Assembly: GCA_040223615.1 (NCBI GenBank)
Contig: JAVKFY010000059.1
Span: 1-26,337 of the forward strand
DNA from: JAVKFY01 sp040223615
GTDB lineage: Bacteria > Pseudomonadota > Alphaproteobacteria > GCA-2731375
Direction of reading: 5' to 3'
DNA length: 26,337 nucleotides
In this document: positions 1 through 7,061 of the stretch, in pieces
Numbering within the stretch: the first letter of the stretch is position 1
Layout: each line of letters starts with the position of its first letter
The notes under the pieces: model-generated
The model's database searches: none
What the model was told of the DNA's origin: nothing
What the model saw: only the letters and a program-made list of their open reading frames with translations
Made by a program: the position numbers and the translations under genes

Positions 1-173
1 CCCCCCGTGTTTGCGCGGCCCAACCCACGTCCAGAAGCTGGACCATTCGGTTGCGGTTCTTCTGTCCGGTGCCGCCCGAAGCGACGCAACCGCCTGAGCG
101 GCAATCAGGAATTGACGATCACCGCAAGCTCAACCGGACACCCGTGGACTTGATCCGGGCATCTCGGCACGGA
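1..173. other. Non-coding stretch downstream of rpoH
   Basis: No convincing coding region is seen here. The stretch lies 3' of rpoH, which is read leftward. A short palindromic core CCGCCTGAGCGG is present at 90-101. No hairpin followed by a T-run that would make a clear rpoH terminator is visible. Confidence 0.5.
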
Positions 174-1076
174 CTACCCCACGGTTAGCCGCTGCTCCTT
201 TGCCGCACGGCGCATCGCCTTTTGCAGCTTCTCGAAAGCGCGCACCTCGATCTGCCGGACCCGCTCGCGGCTGATGCCGTATTCGTGCGACAGGTCCTCC
301 AGCGTCGTCGGGTCCTCCTTCAGGCGGCGCTCGGTCAGGATGTGGCGCTCGCGCTCGTTGAGCAGCTCCATCGCCTTGCCGAGCAGGGCGGAGCGCTGCT
401 CCATCTCCTCGTCCTCGGCGAGCTGGGTTTCCTGGTCGGGGTTCTCGTCGACCAGCCAGTCCTGCCACTCGCCCTCGCTGTCGGCCCGAACCGGCGCGTT
501 CAGCGAGTTGTCCGGCGCGGCAAGGCGGCGGTTCATCGAGATCACGTCCTGCTCCGGCACGCCGAGCTTGGTGGCGATGGTGGTGACGTTGTCGGGGTGC
601 AGGTCGCCTTCCTCGATCGCCTTGATCTGGCCCTTCACCTTGCGCAGGTTAAAGAACAGCTTCTTCTGCGACGCCGTGGTCCCCATCTTCACCAGCGACC
701 AGGAGCGCAGGATGTATTCCTGGATCGCGGCGCGGATCCACCACATGGCGTAGGTGGCGAGGCGGAAGCCGCGCTCCGGGTCGAAACGCTTCACCGCCTG
801 CATCATGCCGACGTTGCCTTCCGCGATCAGTTCGCCGACCGGCAGGCCGTAGCCGCGGTAGCCCATGGCGATCTTGGCGACCAAGCGCAGGTGGCTGGTG
901 ACCAGCTGGTGCGCCGAGTCGGCGTCGCCGCGCTCGGTCCAGGCCTTGGCCAGCATGTACTCCTGCTCCTGCTCGAGCATCGGGAACTTGCGAATCTCCT
1001 GCAGGTAGCGCGACAGGCTGCCGTCAGGGGTGATGGCCGGCATCTTGCCGGGACTCACAGCGGTTTCGTCGGTCAT
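174..1076 (-). CDS. rpoH: RNA polymerase sigma factor RpoH (sigma-32)
   Basis: This 300-residue protein is a heat-shock sigma factor, which directs core RNA polymerase to chaperone and protease promoters. Region 2 is recognisable around residues 55-130: GELIAEGNVGMMQAVKRFDP followed by the promoter-melting segment FRLATYAMWWIRAAIQEYIL. The RpoH-typical QKKLFFNLR segment follows near residue 137. Region 4 with its helix-turn-helix (YGISRERVRQIEVRAFEKL) is at the C terminus. The length matches the RpoH family. The ATG at 1076 gives the usual N terminus, with PDGSLSRYLQEIRKFPML close to it. Alphaproteobacteria often carry two rpoH paralogues, and which one this is cannot be told here. The neighbouring RluD-type gene is on the same strand, with its stop about 90 bp upstream of this start. 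Confidence 0.95.
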   Translation of the reverse strand: MTDETAVSPGKMPAITPDGSLSRYLQEIRKFPMLEQEQEYMLAKAWTERGDADSAHQLVTSHLRLVAKIAMGYRGYGLPVGELIAEGNVGMMQAVKRFDPERGFRLATYAMWWIRAAIQEYILRSWSLVKMGTTASQKKLFFNLRKVKGQIKAIEEGDLHPDNVTTIATKLGVPEQDVISMNRRLAAPDNSLNAPVRADSEGEWQDWLVDENPDQETQLAEDEEMEQRSALLGKAMELLNERERHILTERRLKEDPTTLEDLSHEYGISRERVRQIEVRAFEKLQKAMRRAAKEQRLTVG

Positions 1077-1167
1077 GGTTCGGTCCTCGCGCGCAACTGC
1101 GCATGGGTTTCCAATTGACGCCCACTATGCGCGATGAAGGCGGACTCGTCAAGAATACTTGAGTGTT

Positions 1168-2154
1168 TCAATCAGGTATTCGTTCCGTTTCAATTGTTTC
1201 CAAACTTTGCAGCAGCGTCATGAAATCCTGGGGCGGCGGCGTCTCGAATATCAGTGCCTGCTGGGTGATCGGGTGCCGGAATCCCAGCTTTCCAGCATGT
1301 AACGCCTGGCGCGGGAAGTCGGTTGCCTCGGTGGGCAGAGCTGGCTTCAGCCGGCGTGGCGGGCGGCCATAGAGCGGGTCGCCCACCACCGGGCAGCCGA
1401 TCGAGGACATGTGAACGCGGATCTGATGCGTGCGGCCGGTTTCCAGCCGGCATTCGACCAGGGCCGCCACGGCGAGATCCTGCAACGTCCGGTAATGAGT
1501 TCGCGCCGGCTTGCCGTTGCGGCTGACGATGGCCATGCGCTTGCGGTTGCGCGGGTCGCGGCCGATGGCACCGTCGACCGTGCCGGCGCCCGGGCGCGGT
1601 TTGCCCCAGACGATGGCACGGTAGGCGCGCTCGATATCGTGCGCGGCGAACAGCTCGGCCAGGCCGCGGTGCGCCAGCTCGGTCTTGGCCGCGACCAGCA
1701 GCCCGGAGGTGTCCTTGTCCAGCCGGTGCACGATGCCGGGCCGGCGCTCGCCGCCGATGCCGAGCAAGCTGTCGCCGCAATGCGCCAGCAGGGCGTTGAC
1801 CAGGGTACGGTCGGGGTTGCCGGGGGCGGGGTGCACGACCAGGCCCGGCGGCTTGTCGACCACGATCAGGTATTCGTCCTCGAACACGATGGCCAGCGGG
1901 ATCGCCTGCGCCTTCGGCGTCGCGTCGACCGGCGGCGGCACACTCAGCACCACCGCCTCGTCCGGCTTGACCCGATAGGCCGGGTCGGTAACCGTGCGCT
2001 CGCCGATGGCGACGTGCCCGGCCTCGATCAGCGCCTTCAGGCGGCTGCGCGACAGGTCGGCGGCGCCGGCGGCCAGGAACACGTCGAGGCGCTGGCCGGC
2101 GGCGTCGTGCAGAACCATTATAGTCAGCCGCTCGGCAACTTCCGGATCGCCCAT
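1168..2154 (-). CDS. rluD: RluD-family 23S rRNA pseudouridine synthase
   Basis: The product (328 residues from the chosen start) converts uridine to pseudouridine in large-subunit rRNA. An S4-like RNA-binding domain covers about residues 15-70 (AGQRLDVFLA near residue 19). The catalytic motif HRLDKDTSGL begins at residue 143, with Asp146 as the expected nucleophile. The RxHQIRVH signature (GRTHQIRVHMSSIGCPVVGDPLYG) follows, here read as GRTHQIRVHMSS then VGDPLYG. The frame is open further upstream to 2268, but that extension is not RluD-like and antisense overlaps the DUF6476-like gene, so the ATG at 2154 is preferred. An internal ATG at 2115 is a possible alternative. The start lies in the palindrome CCATGG, which also holds the start of the divergent gene. 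RluA-family specificity (RluC or RluD) is not certain from sequence alone. Confidence 0.9.
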   Translation of the reverse strand: MGDPEVAERLTIMVLHDAAGQRLDVFLAAGAADLSRSRLKALIEAGHVAIGERTVTDPAYRVKPDEAVVLSVPPPVDATPKAQAIPLAIVFEDEYLIVVDKPPGLVVHPAPGNPDRTLVNALLAHCGDSLLGIGGERRPGIVHRLDKDTSGLLVAAKTELAHRGLAELFAAHDIERAYRAIVWGKPRPGAGTVDGAIGRDPRNRKRMAIVSRNGKPARTHYRTLQDLAVAALVECRLETGRTHQIRVHMSSIGCPVVGDPLYGRPPRRLKPALPTEATDFPRQALHAGKLGFRHPITQQALIFETPPPQDFMTLLQSLETIETERIPD

Positions 2155-2461
2155 GGACTCAGACTGGACCCAGAACACCCGCGCGCTCAAGGTCGTCGTC
2201 GCGGTGCTGACCGGGCTGATCGTGATCGGCATGGTGCTGCTGGTCTGGGGCATGGCGCGCACATCCAAGCGGATGACCGACCGCTCCGCCGCCGCGCCGC
2301 ACAGTCACGCGCTGCCGCCCGGCGCGGAGCTGGTGCGCACCGACCTGGCCGACGACCGCGTGCTGCTGCACCTGCGCATCGACGGCCAGGACGTGCTGCA
2401 GGTGGTCGACCTGAGCACTGGCAAGCTGGTCCGGCAACTGACGCTGGAGCCCGCCCGGTGA
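2153..2461 (+). CDS. DUF6476-like small single-pass membrane protein
   Basis: The frame encodes 102 residues. After a short polar N terminus (MDSDWTQNTRALK) there is one hydrophobic segment at about residues 13-34 (VVVAVLTGLIVIGMVLLVWG), then a soluble domain with VLLHLRIDGQDVLQVVDLST near the end. This layout resembles the DUF6476 family, which is common beside rluD in alphaproteobacteria; its function is unknown. The start codon lies within CCATGG at 2151-2156, so it overlaps the divergent rluD start by two bases. The stop overlaps the GTG start of the JAMM protease gene (GTGA), which suggests translational coupling. Confidence 0.75.
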   Translation: MDSDWTQNTRALKVVVAVLTGLIVIGMVLLVWGMARTSKRMTDRSAAAPHSHALPPGAELVRTDLADDRVLLHLRIDGQDVLQVVDLSTGKLVRQLTLEPAR

Positions 2462-2856
2462 TCAGCCTGCCGGACGCGTGGCGCGCCGAACTGATAGCGG
2501 CGGCCGACGCGGCGCATCCAGCCGAGGCCTGCGGGTTGATCCTGGGCCGGACCAACGGCTGGGCCGCCGACCAGCTGGTGGCCTGCGACAACGTCGCCGA
2601 CAACCCGGCCCGCGAATTCGAGATCGATCCGGCGGCCCTGTTGCACTGGTACAAGACTTTGCGCGGCACCGAGCGTGCCGTGATCGGCGTCTATCACAGC
2701 CACCCGACCGGCGTGGCCCGGCCTTCCGCGACCGACGCCGCGCGGGCCTGGGACCCTGACCTGGTGTGGCTGATCGTCGCCGGCGAGGCGATCACCGCCT
2801 GGCAACCGGCCGACGGCGGGTTCGCACCGCTCGAACTGACCTGGGAGAAGCCATGA
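2458..2856 (+). CDS. M67 family (JAMM/MPN+) metalloprotease
   Basis: The 132-residue protein carries a complete JAMM zinc-metalloprotease motif: Glu23 in the segment PAEACGLILG, then His80 and His82 in YHSHPTG, and Ser90 and Asp93 in SATD. These would bind zinc and activate water. Bacterial single-domain M67 proteins cleave isopeptide or peptide bonds next to ubiquitin-like or sulfur-carrier domains; no partner of that kind is visible here. The start is the GTG at 2458, which overlaps the upstream stop as GTGA. The 3' end overlaps the threonine aldolase start as ATGA. The three plus-strand genes therefore look like one translationally coupled operon. Confidence 0.85.
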   Translation: MISLPDAWRAELIAAADAAHPAEACGLILGRTNGWAADQLVACDNVADNPAREFEIDPAALLHWYKTLRGTERAVIGVYHSHPTGVARPSATDAARAWDPDLVWLIVAGEAITAWQPADGGFAPLELTWEKP

Positions 2857-3896
2857 ACTTCCATAGCGACAATGCCGCCGGCGCCTGCGAGGCGGTGATG
2901 CGAGCGTTGCACGACGCCAACGCGGGCGCGGCGGTGGCCTATGGCGACGATCCATGGACCGCGAAGGCGCAAGCCGCGCTGAACGACCTGTTCGAGCGCG
3001 AGGTCGCGGCCTTTCCAGTGGCGACCGGGACGGCGGCCAATGCGCTGGCGCTGTCGGTGCTGGCGCCGCCCTATGGCAAGGTCTACTGCCATCGTTTCGC
3101 GCATATCGAGGAGGACGAGTGCGGCGCGCCGGAATTCTACTCCGGCGGTGCCAAGCTCGGCCTGCTGGACGGGCCGGACGGCCGTATCCCGGTCGAGGCG
3201 CTGGCCGAGACCCTGGCGGCGGCGGCGATCGGCGGCGTGCACCATGCACAGCCGGCGGCGATCAGCCTGACCCAGGCGACCGAGTGCGGCACGGTCTACG
3301 AGCTGGACCAGGTCTGTGCGCTTGCCGAGGTGGCGCACCGCTACGGCCTGGCCGTGCACATGGACGGCGCGCGCTTCGCCAACGCGGTCGCGGCGCTGGG
3401 CTGTACGCCGGCGGAGCTGACCTGGAAGGCCGGCATCGACGTGCTCAGCTTCGGCGCCACCAAGAACGGTGCCTGGGCGGCGGAAGCGGTGGTGTTCTTC
3501 GATCCCGGCACGGCCGGCGACTTCGCCTACCGGCGCAAGCGGGCCGGGCACCTGCTCTCCAAGATGCGGCTGATCTCGGCCCAGCTCGTCGCCTATTGCG
3601 ACGAGGCGGTGTGGCGGGCCAACGCGGCGCACGCCAACGCCATGGCGCGCCGGCTCGGCGACGGACTGGTGGCGCAGGCCGGCGCCCGGCTGGCCCATCC
3701 GTTGCAGATCAACGAGGTGTTCGTGGCGCTGTCCGAAAAGGTCGCGCAGGGGATGCTCGACGGCGGCGTCGGCTTCCACGGCTGGCCGACCTCGGGGTCG
3801 GACGTGCACCGGCTGGTCTGCGCCTTCAACACCGACCCGGCCGACGTCGACCGCGCCATTGCGATCGCGGCGGCCGCGCACCAGGCGCCCCAGTAG
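2853..3896 (+). CDS. ltaE: Low-specificity L-threonine aldolase
   Basis: The 347-residue protein is a fold-type I PLP enzyme that splits L-threonine or L-allo-threonine into glycine and acetaldehyde. The expected PLP lysine is Lys204 in SFGATKNGAWAAEA. The preceding HMDGARFANA (Asp171) contacts the cofactor ring, and VATGTAANALAL (near residue 56) is the phosphate-binding region. The N terminus FHSDNAAG is typical of the family. The ATG at 2853 overlaps the stop of the JAMM gene by four bases. The gene ends about 90 bp before the tRNA-Glu gene. Substrate preference cannot be read from the sequence. Confidence 0.9.
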   Translation: MNFHSDNAAGACEAVMRALHDANAGAAVAYGDDPWTAKAQAALNDLFEREVAAFPVATGTAANALALSVLAPPYGKVYCHRFAHIEEDECGAPEFYSGGAKLGLLDGPDGRIPVEALAETLAAAAIGGVHHAQPAAISLTQATECGTVYELDQVCALAEVAHRYGLAVHMDGARFANAVAALGCTPAELTWKAGIDVLSFGATKNGAWAAEAVVFFDPGTAGDFAYRRKRAGHLLSKMRLISAQLVAYCDEAVWRANAAHANAMARRLGDGLVAQAGARLAHPLQINEVFVALSEKVAQGMLDGGVGFHGWPTSGSDVHRLVCAFNTDPADVDRAIAIAAAAHQAPQ

Positions 3897-3987
3897 CCCC
3901 CGAACATCTCCTGGATCGCGCCCGGACCGGCAAGCCCCTTGACCGGCGATGCCGTGGTCGTCTAAACCTCGCGCCTCGTCAGCCGTT

Positions 3988-4063
3988 GGCCCCATCGTCT
4001 AGCGGTCCAGGACGTCGGCCTCTCACGCCGAAAACAGGGGTTCGATTCCCCTTGGGGTCACCA
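3988..4063 (+). tRNA. tRNA-Glu (anticodon CTC)
   Basis: A complete cloverleaf can be drawn. The acceptor 5' strand GGCCCCA (3988-3994) pairs with TGGGGTC (4053-4059) with one G-U pair. The D arm is GTCTAGCGGTCCAGGAC. The anticodon stem is TCGGC/GCCGA around the loop CTCTCAC, giving anticodon CTC. The T arm is GGGG-TTCGATT-CCCC. The CCA end is encoded (4061-4063). Its last 23 bases are duplicated at 21190-21212, so this gene is the integration target of the adjoining element and was restored intact by the insertion. Confidence 0.96.
4041..4063 (+). repeat. attL: left copy of a 23-bp attachment repeat
   Basis: The last 23 bases of tRNA-Glu (TTCGATTCCCC through to the CCA end) recur exactly at 21190-21212. 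Sequences outside the 23 bp differ at both sides (G versus T upstream, C versus A downstream). A duplication of a tRNA 3' end with a tyrosine integrase inside one end is the standard signature of site-specific integration. Confidence 0.93.
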
Positions 4064-4106
4064 CATATTCCGCAGAAATCTGGGCTCATGCACGCCGCTT
4101 GGGCCT

Positions 4107-4129
4107 GAATTGGCACCCGATTGGCACCG
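4107..4129. repeat. Left-end arm-site-like repeats (TGGCACC motif, two copies)
   Basis: TGGCACCCGA at 4111-4120 and TGGCACCG at 4122-4129 lie 11 bp apart, about one helical turn. The 14-mer GAATTGGCACCCGA (4107-4120) recurs exactly at 21060-21073 near the other end. Tyrosine integrases often use repeated arm-type sites inside the attachment region, so these are candidates for that role. Confidence 0.5.
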
Positions 4130-4263
4130 CGCGCTTTCTGGGCGCTGCGACGGGGTGTCCGGTCTGCTTATTCGGAGTCGGGTCCGGTCGCTGGCGGCCT
4201 TTCACTTGCGGTCGGGACAATGTAGGTTCACGCACCTTGGGGGGCCCCGTATAGGAGCCCAAT

Positions 4264-4941
4264 ATGGCATTTCACGAGATCACCGCGCTTCCTGGTTGCG
4301 CGGAGCAGAAGCAAATCAACGACCGCCTAGCGGACGCGCATGTGATGATGCGCCTGCCGTTGGGCGATCTTGAGGCAGGCTGCAATTATTCAGTGGTCGA
4401 TCTGCTGCTTGCCGTGGTGAGCGGTGTCTCGACTCGGCTCTATCCGTCATCACTCACGGGCAAAGGTGAGCTATTCAAGAACCTGCTCATTGATCACTAC
4501 CCATGGGCGAATGAGCCGGCGGGAGGGCCACAACCAAATGTCGCGGCCGACATTCTCTGGAAGCAGTACAGAAACCCGCTGACGCACGCTCTGGGCATGG
4601 AGCCCGGCGGCGGTTATTCGGACGTCAAGGTCATCAAGAATCCCAGGACGGAAGCTGAGCTGGAAGCAATCGAGCTCAACCCCGCCTGGCCTACCGAATG
4701 GGACAAGCCGACGCTGTTCCAAACCGCTAGCGGTATCGAGCTACGCGTGAAATGCCTCTACTGGGGCGTGCGGCGGATGATCGAAAGCGTTGCGCCAGTG
4801 GCTCGCCCGACGGGGGCGCGGCCGAATGTTGCGGCTGTCTCTGCGACCGCATCGACAGTGGTCACAACGGTGAGTAGCGCAGCCGAGACGCCGCTCATGA
4901 TGTCGAAACCTTCACCGATGCTGAAGAAGGGCGAGGCGTAA
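4264..4941 (+). CDS. Hypothetical cargo protein with HEPN-like RX4H motif
   Basis: The protein has 225 residues; no named family is certain. A helical core at about residues 40-115 contains the segment ILWKQYRNPLTHALG, in which Arg103 and His108 form an R-X4-H motif of the kind found in HEPN domains, many of which are RNases in toxin-antitoxin and anti-phage systems. The C-terminal 50 residues are low complexity (Ala, Thr, Ser, Val) and probably disordered. The start is the ATG at 4264 with GGAG 7 bp upstream. The gene sits alone between attL and the convergent integrase gene, a usual place for cargo in satellites and integrative elements. A defence role is possible but is inference. No paired nucleotidyltransferase or antitoxin gene is adjacent. 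Confidence 0.7.
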   Translation: MAFHEITALPGCAEQKQINDRLADAHVMMRLPLGDLEAGCNYSVVDLLLAVVSGVSTRLYPSSLTGKGELFKNLLIDHYPWANEPAGGPQPNVAADILWKQYRNPLTHALGMEPGGGYSDVKVIKNPRTEAELEAIELNPAWPTEWDKPTLFQTASGIELRVKCLYWGVRRMIESVAPVARPTGARPNVAAVSATASTVVTTVSSAAETPLMMSKPSPMLKKGEA

Positions 4942-4961
4942 GCGCATTGCTCTGCTGGGGA

Positions 4962-6137
4962 TTAGCTGGGGCCGAGCACTGCGTCGATAGCGCGCGCTGC
5001 GGCATCGTCGTTGTTGACGAAGAGGTGCGAGTAGACCGAAAGCGTCAGGGCCGGGCTGGCGTGACCTAGGCGACGGCTCACTGAAACCACGTCCAGACCG
5101 GCGGCGATGAGCGCTGACGCGTGCGTATGCCGGAACGCATGGAACGTTACCTTGGGCAGCTTCCGGTTCTTTACCGCGTCGCGCCAGCGGTCGGTGATGC
5201 TGTACGGGTTCGGCAGGTTGCCTTCGTGGTCGCCGAACACCCAAGCATCGGCTGGCAGGGCGCCGACACCGAGCGCGAGGCGCAACTTGCGTTGCTCTAG
5301 GCGGTGCTGCCGGAGCGCATCAGCGGCGAACTGCGGCAGGCTGATCGTGCGGCGGCCGGCGGCCGTCTTCGGCTGCTTGACCCGCAGCCCGTCGCGCTGC
5401 GTCTGCTCGATGGAGCGCTCGATGGTCATGCTGCCGCCGGTGTTGCGGTCGAGGTCGAGATCGGACCAGCGCAGCCCGGCAATCTCGCCGCGCCGGGCGC
5501 CGGTGCCGATGGCGAGCGCGACAATCGGATAGAGCGACGGATGGTCGCGCATCCGCTCCAGCACGTCGCCGATTTGGCCGTCGGTCAGGATCACCATCTC
5601 CTGCCGTACCAACTTCGGCGGCTTGATAATCCTGGCGACGTTGCGCTCGACCAGCTCGACAGCGGCGGCATGGGCCAGGGCGGCCCCCAGGACGCCATGC
5701 GCGGCCCGGATGCTGCGGCTGCTGATCTGGGCCTTGCCGCCCTTCGGCACGTCCTGGCGCGGCTTCCCGAGGGCCTGTAGCCAGCGGTCGACATCGGCCG
5801 GGCGGAGCTTCTGGAGCGGGATACTGCCCAGGTGTGGCTTGACCTGATTTCGGGCGAGACTGCGGTAGCGCTCCAGGGCGGCCGGCGCCACCGTCTTCGG
5901 CGCGGTGCTGTCCAGCCAATCGTCGATGTACTCGCCGACCGTGATCTTGGACGGGTCGACATGGATGCCCTTGTCCAGTGTCGTCAGGCGGCGGCGCAGC
6001 TCGGCGGCGGCGTCGGCGCGCTTGCCTTTTACTGTGACGTAGACGATGCGTCGCTTGCCGGTCTCGGGGTCGCGCGGCAGATCGTACTTGAGCCGCCAGC
6101 TCGATTTGCCGCGGCGGGTGATTGTGCCGTCAGCCAT
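4962..6137 (-). CDS. int: Tyrosine-type site-specific integrase
   Basis: The 391-residue protein is a phage-type tyrosine recombinase that would integrate the element at tRNA-Glu. An N-terminal arm-binding region with basic residues (TRRGKSSWRLKYDL) is followed by a SAM-like core-binding domain at about 65-165 (TVGEYIDDWLDS). The catalytic domain shows Arg215 (GTGARRGEIAGLRW), the lysine in the segment KQPKTAAGRRTISLP, the HAFRH box (His333 and Arg336), LGHA (His359) and the nucleophile Tyr369 in LSVYSHLF. All catalytic residues are present, so the enzyme looks functional. The frame is open upstream, but the ATG at 6137 gives the natural N terminus. It overlaps the stop of the upstream RHH gene by 8 bp, so both are probably co-transcribed from the promoter near 6790. 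Confidence 0.95.
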   Translation of the reverse strand: MADGTITRRGKSSWRLKYDLPRDPETGKRRIVYVTVKGKRADAAAELRRRLTTLDKGIHVDPSKITVGEYIDDWLDSTAPKTVAPAALERYRSLARNQVKPHLGSIPLQKLRPADVDRWLQALGKPRQDVPKGGKAQISSRSIRAAHGVLGAALAHAAAVELVERNVARIIKPPKLVRQEMVILTDGQIGDVLERMRDHPSLYPIVALAIGTGARRGEIAGLRWSDLDLDRNTGGSMTIERSIEQTQRDGLRVKQPKTAAGRRTISLPQFAADALRQHRLEQRKLRLALGVGALPADAWVFGDHEGNLPNPYSITDRWRDAVKNRKLPKVTFHAFRHTHASALIAAGLDVVSVSRRLGHASPALTLSVYSHLFVNNDDAAARAIDAVLGPS

Positions 6138-6729
6138 TCTTCTTGTCCTCCTTCGCGATGAGGTTGTCGGCGAACCGGCCCAGCTTGGCGCGTATCCGCA
6201 CACCCCAGCGCTGAAGCTCGCCGCCGGACGATTCGTCAGGATGCGCGATTGCCCTGATGGCGCCGTTGGCGAAGCCGACGCCGAGCGTCTGATAGATGCC
6301 GTTGAGGTCCGGAGCATCGCTGCCCTTCGGCGTCTTCGGGAACTTCGGCGGCACGATCTTGCCCGGCGGCCGCAGCGCCTCGATCACTTGGTGCACGCCC
6401 TGAGCGGCCTGATCGAACGCGAACGGGTCGAGATACCATTCGCTCGCGCCTTCTAGAGTGCGATCGACGGTGAAACCGGCATGTTGGCCGGTCTCTCGCA
6501 TGACGCGCGCGATAATCTCGATTGCGCCGCCGACCGCAGTGTCGTCCGCGCCGAAACTGGCTTCTAGGCGTACTTCGATTTCCTCACTGAGCGAACGCCC
6601 GTTGGCATTGGCATCGGCCTGCAACTGATCCTTTAGGGCGTCGCGCATTCGGATAGTGACGTTGTTGCGACGGCGCTCCGCTGGGTTCAGCGGCGGCCGT
6701 CCGCGTCCGCGTGGCTTTTCCTTCGGCAT
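6130..6729 (-). CDS. Ribbon-helix-helix (Arc-type) DNA-binding regulator with AT-hook
   Basis: This 199-residue protein begins with an AT-hook-like GRGRPP at residues 8-13. An Arc-type ribbon-helix-helix domain follows at about residues 23-58 (NNVTIRMRDALKDQLQADA then NGRSLSEEIEVRL). The remaining 140 residues match nothing I recognise. The gene is first in the minus-strand operon with int, and its stop overlaps the int start. The start ATG at 6729 has GGGAAG about 7 bp upstream. Adjacent 10-bp repeats over the shared promoter region (6774-6793) are candidate operators, so it probably represses its own operon and perhaps the divergent xis-replication operon. Some satellites and phages use such a protein as the lysogeny switch. 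Confidence 0.8.
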   Translation of the reverse strand: MPKEKPRGRGRPPLNPAERRRNNVTIRMRDALKDQLQADANANGRSLSEEIEVRLEASFGADDTAVGGAIEIIARVMRETGQHAGFTVDRTLEGASEWYLDPFAFDQAAQGVHQVIEALRPPGKIVPPKFPKTPKGSDAPDLNGIYQTLGVGFANGAIRAIAHPDESSGGELQRWGVRIRAKLGRFADNLIAKEDKKNG

Positions 6730-6763
6730 CTAGATCTTCCCGCCAATCAATTTACCGCGTGCA

Positions 6764-6816
6764 ATAATAAACGCACTTGAAATCACTTGCAATAAAAAAA
6801 GACGGCATGGTATCAG
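6764..6816. promoter_or_regulatory. Divergent promoters sharing one palindromic -35 box
   Basis: On the minus strand TTGCAA (6787-6792) and TATTAT (6764-6769 as complement) are separated by 17 bp, a good sigma-70-type promoter for the RHH-int operon. On the plus strand the same palindromic TTGCAA is 18 bp from TATCAG (6811-6816), a weaker promoter for the xis-helicase operon. The region is strikingly AT-rich in a GC-rich element. It is a prediction from consensus matching only. Confidence 0.6.
6774..6793 (+). repeat. Adjacent 10-bp direct repeats, candidate RHH operator
   Basis: CACTTGAAAT (6774-6783) is followed at once by CACTTGCAAT (6784-6793), matching at 9 of 10 positions. The pair fills the spacer and -35 box of the minus-strand promoter. 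A repeat of one helical turn suits paired RHH dimers. A further pair, TGCAATAATAAA (6760-6771) and TGCAATAAAAAA (6788-6799), overlaps it. Confidence 0.55.
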
Positions 6817-6860
6817 AATTTCAGCACGTACTTTCCCGTGCACATTGATTGGAGGTGCGG

Positions 6861-7061
6861 ATGGCTGAAATGGCCGACGGTCAGCACGAGCCGTTGACGT
6901 ATTCGATCCCCGAGGCAGGCGCGATGGTTGGGCTGTCGCGCAACGGCGCCTATGAAGCGGCGAAGCGCGGCGAGATTCCGACGCTCAGCTTCGGGCGGCT
7001 GCTGCGTGTTCCTGGGGTGAAGTGGCGCCGAATCGTGGCCGGCGAGGGCGAGGCCGCTTGA
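6861..7061 (+). CDS. Excisionase-like helix-turn-helix protein
   Basis: The 66-residue protein reads as a MerR/AlpA-like winged HTH: TYSIPEAGAMVGLSRNGAYEAAKRGEIPTLSFGRLLRVPG, shown here in parts as IPEAGAMVGLSRNGAYEAAK and GEIPTLSFGRLLRVP. This is the pattern of DNA-binding excisionase or AlpA-type regulators, which bend att-site DNA or activate excision. The ATG at 6861 is preferred because GGAGGTG sits 5-11 bases before it; a TTG at 6849 is in frame but has no ribosome-binding site. The next gene's ATG follows its TGA directly. The position as first gene of the rightward operon, divergent from int, supports a role in the switch. Confidence 0.8.
   Translation: MAEMADGQHEPLTYSIPEAGAMVGLSRNGAYEAAKRGEIPTLSFGRLLRVPGVKWRRIVAGEGEAA

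Noticed and set aside
1411..2856. Long open frame on the plus strand antisense to the rluD-type gene
   Set aside because: Its first part is a shadow of the rluD-type gene in GC-rich DNA; only the 3' part (from 2458) is real, as the JAMM protease.
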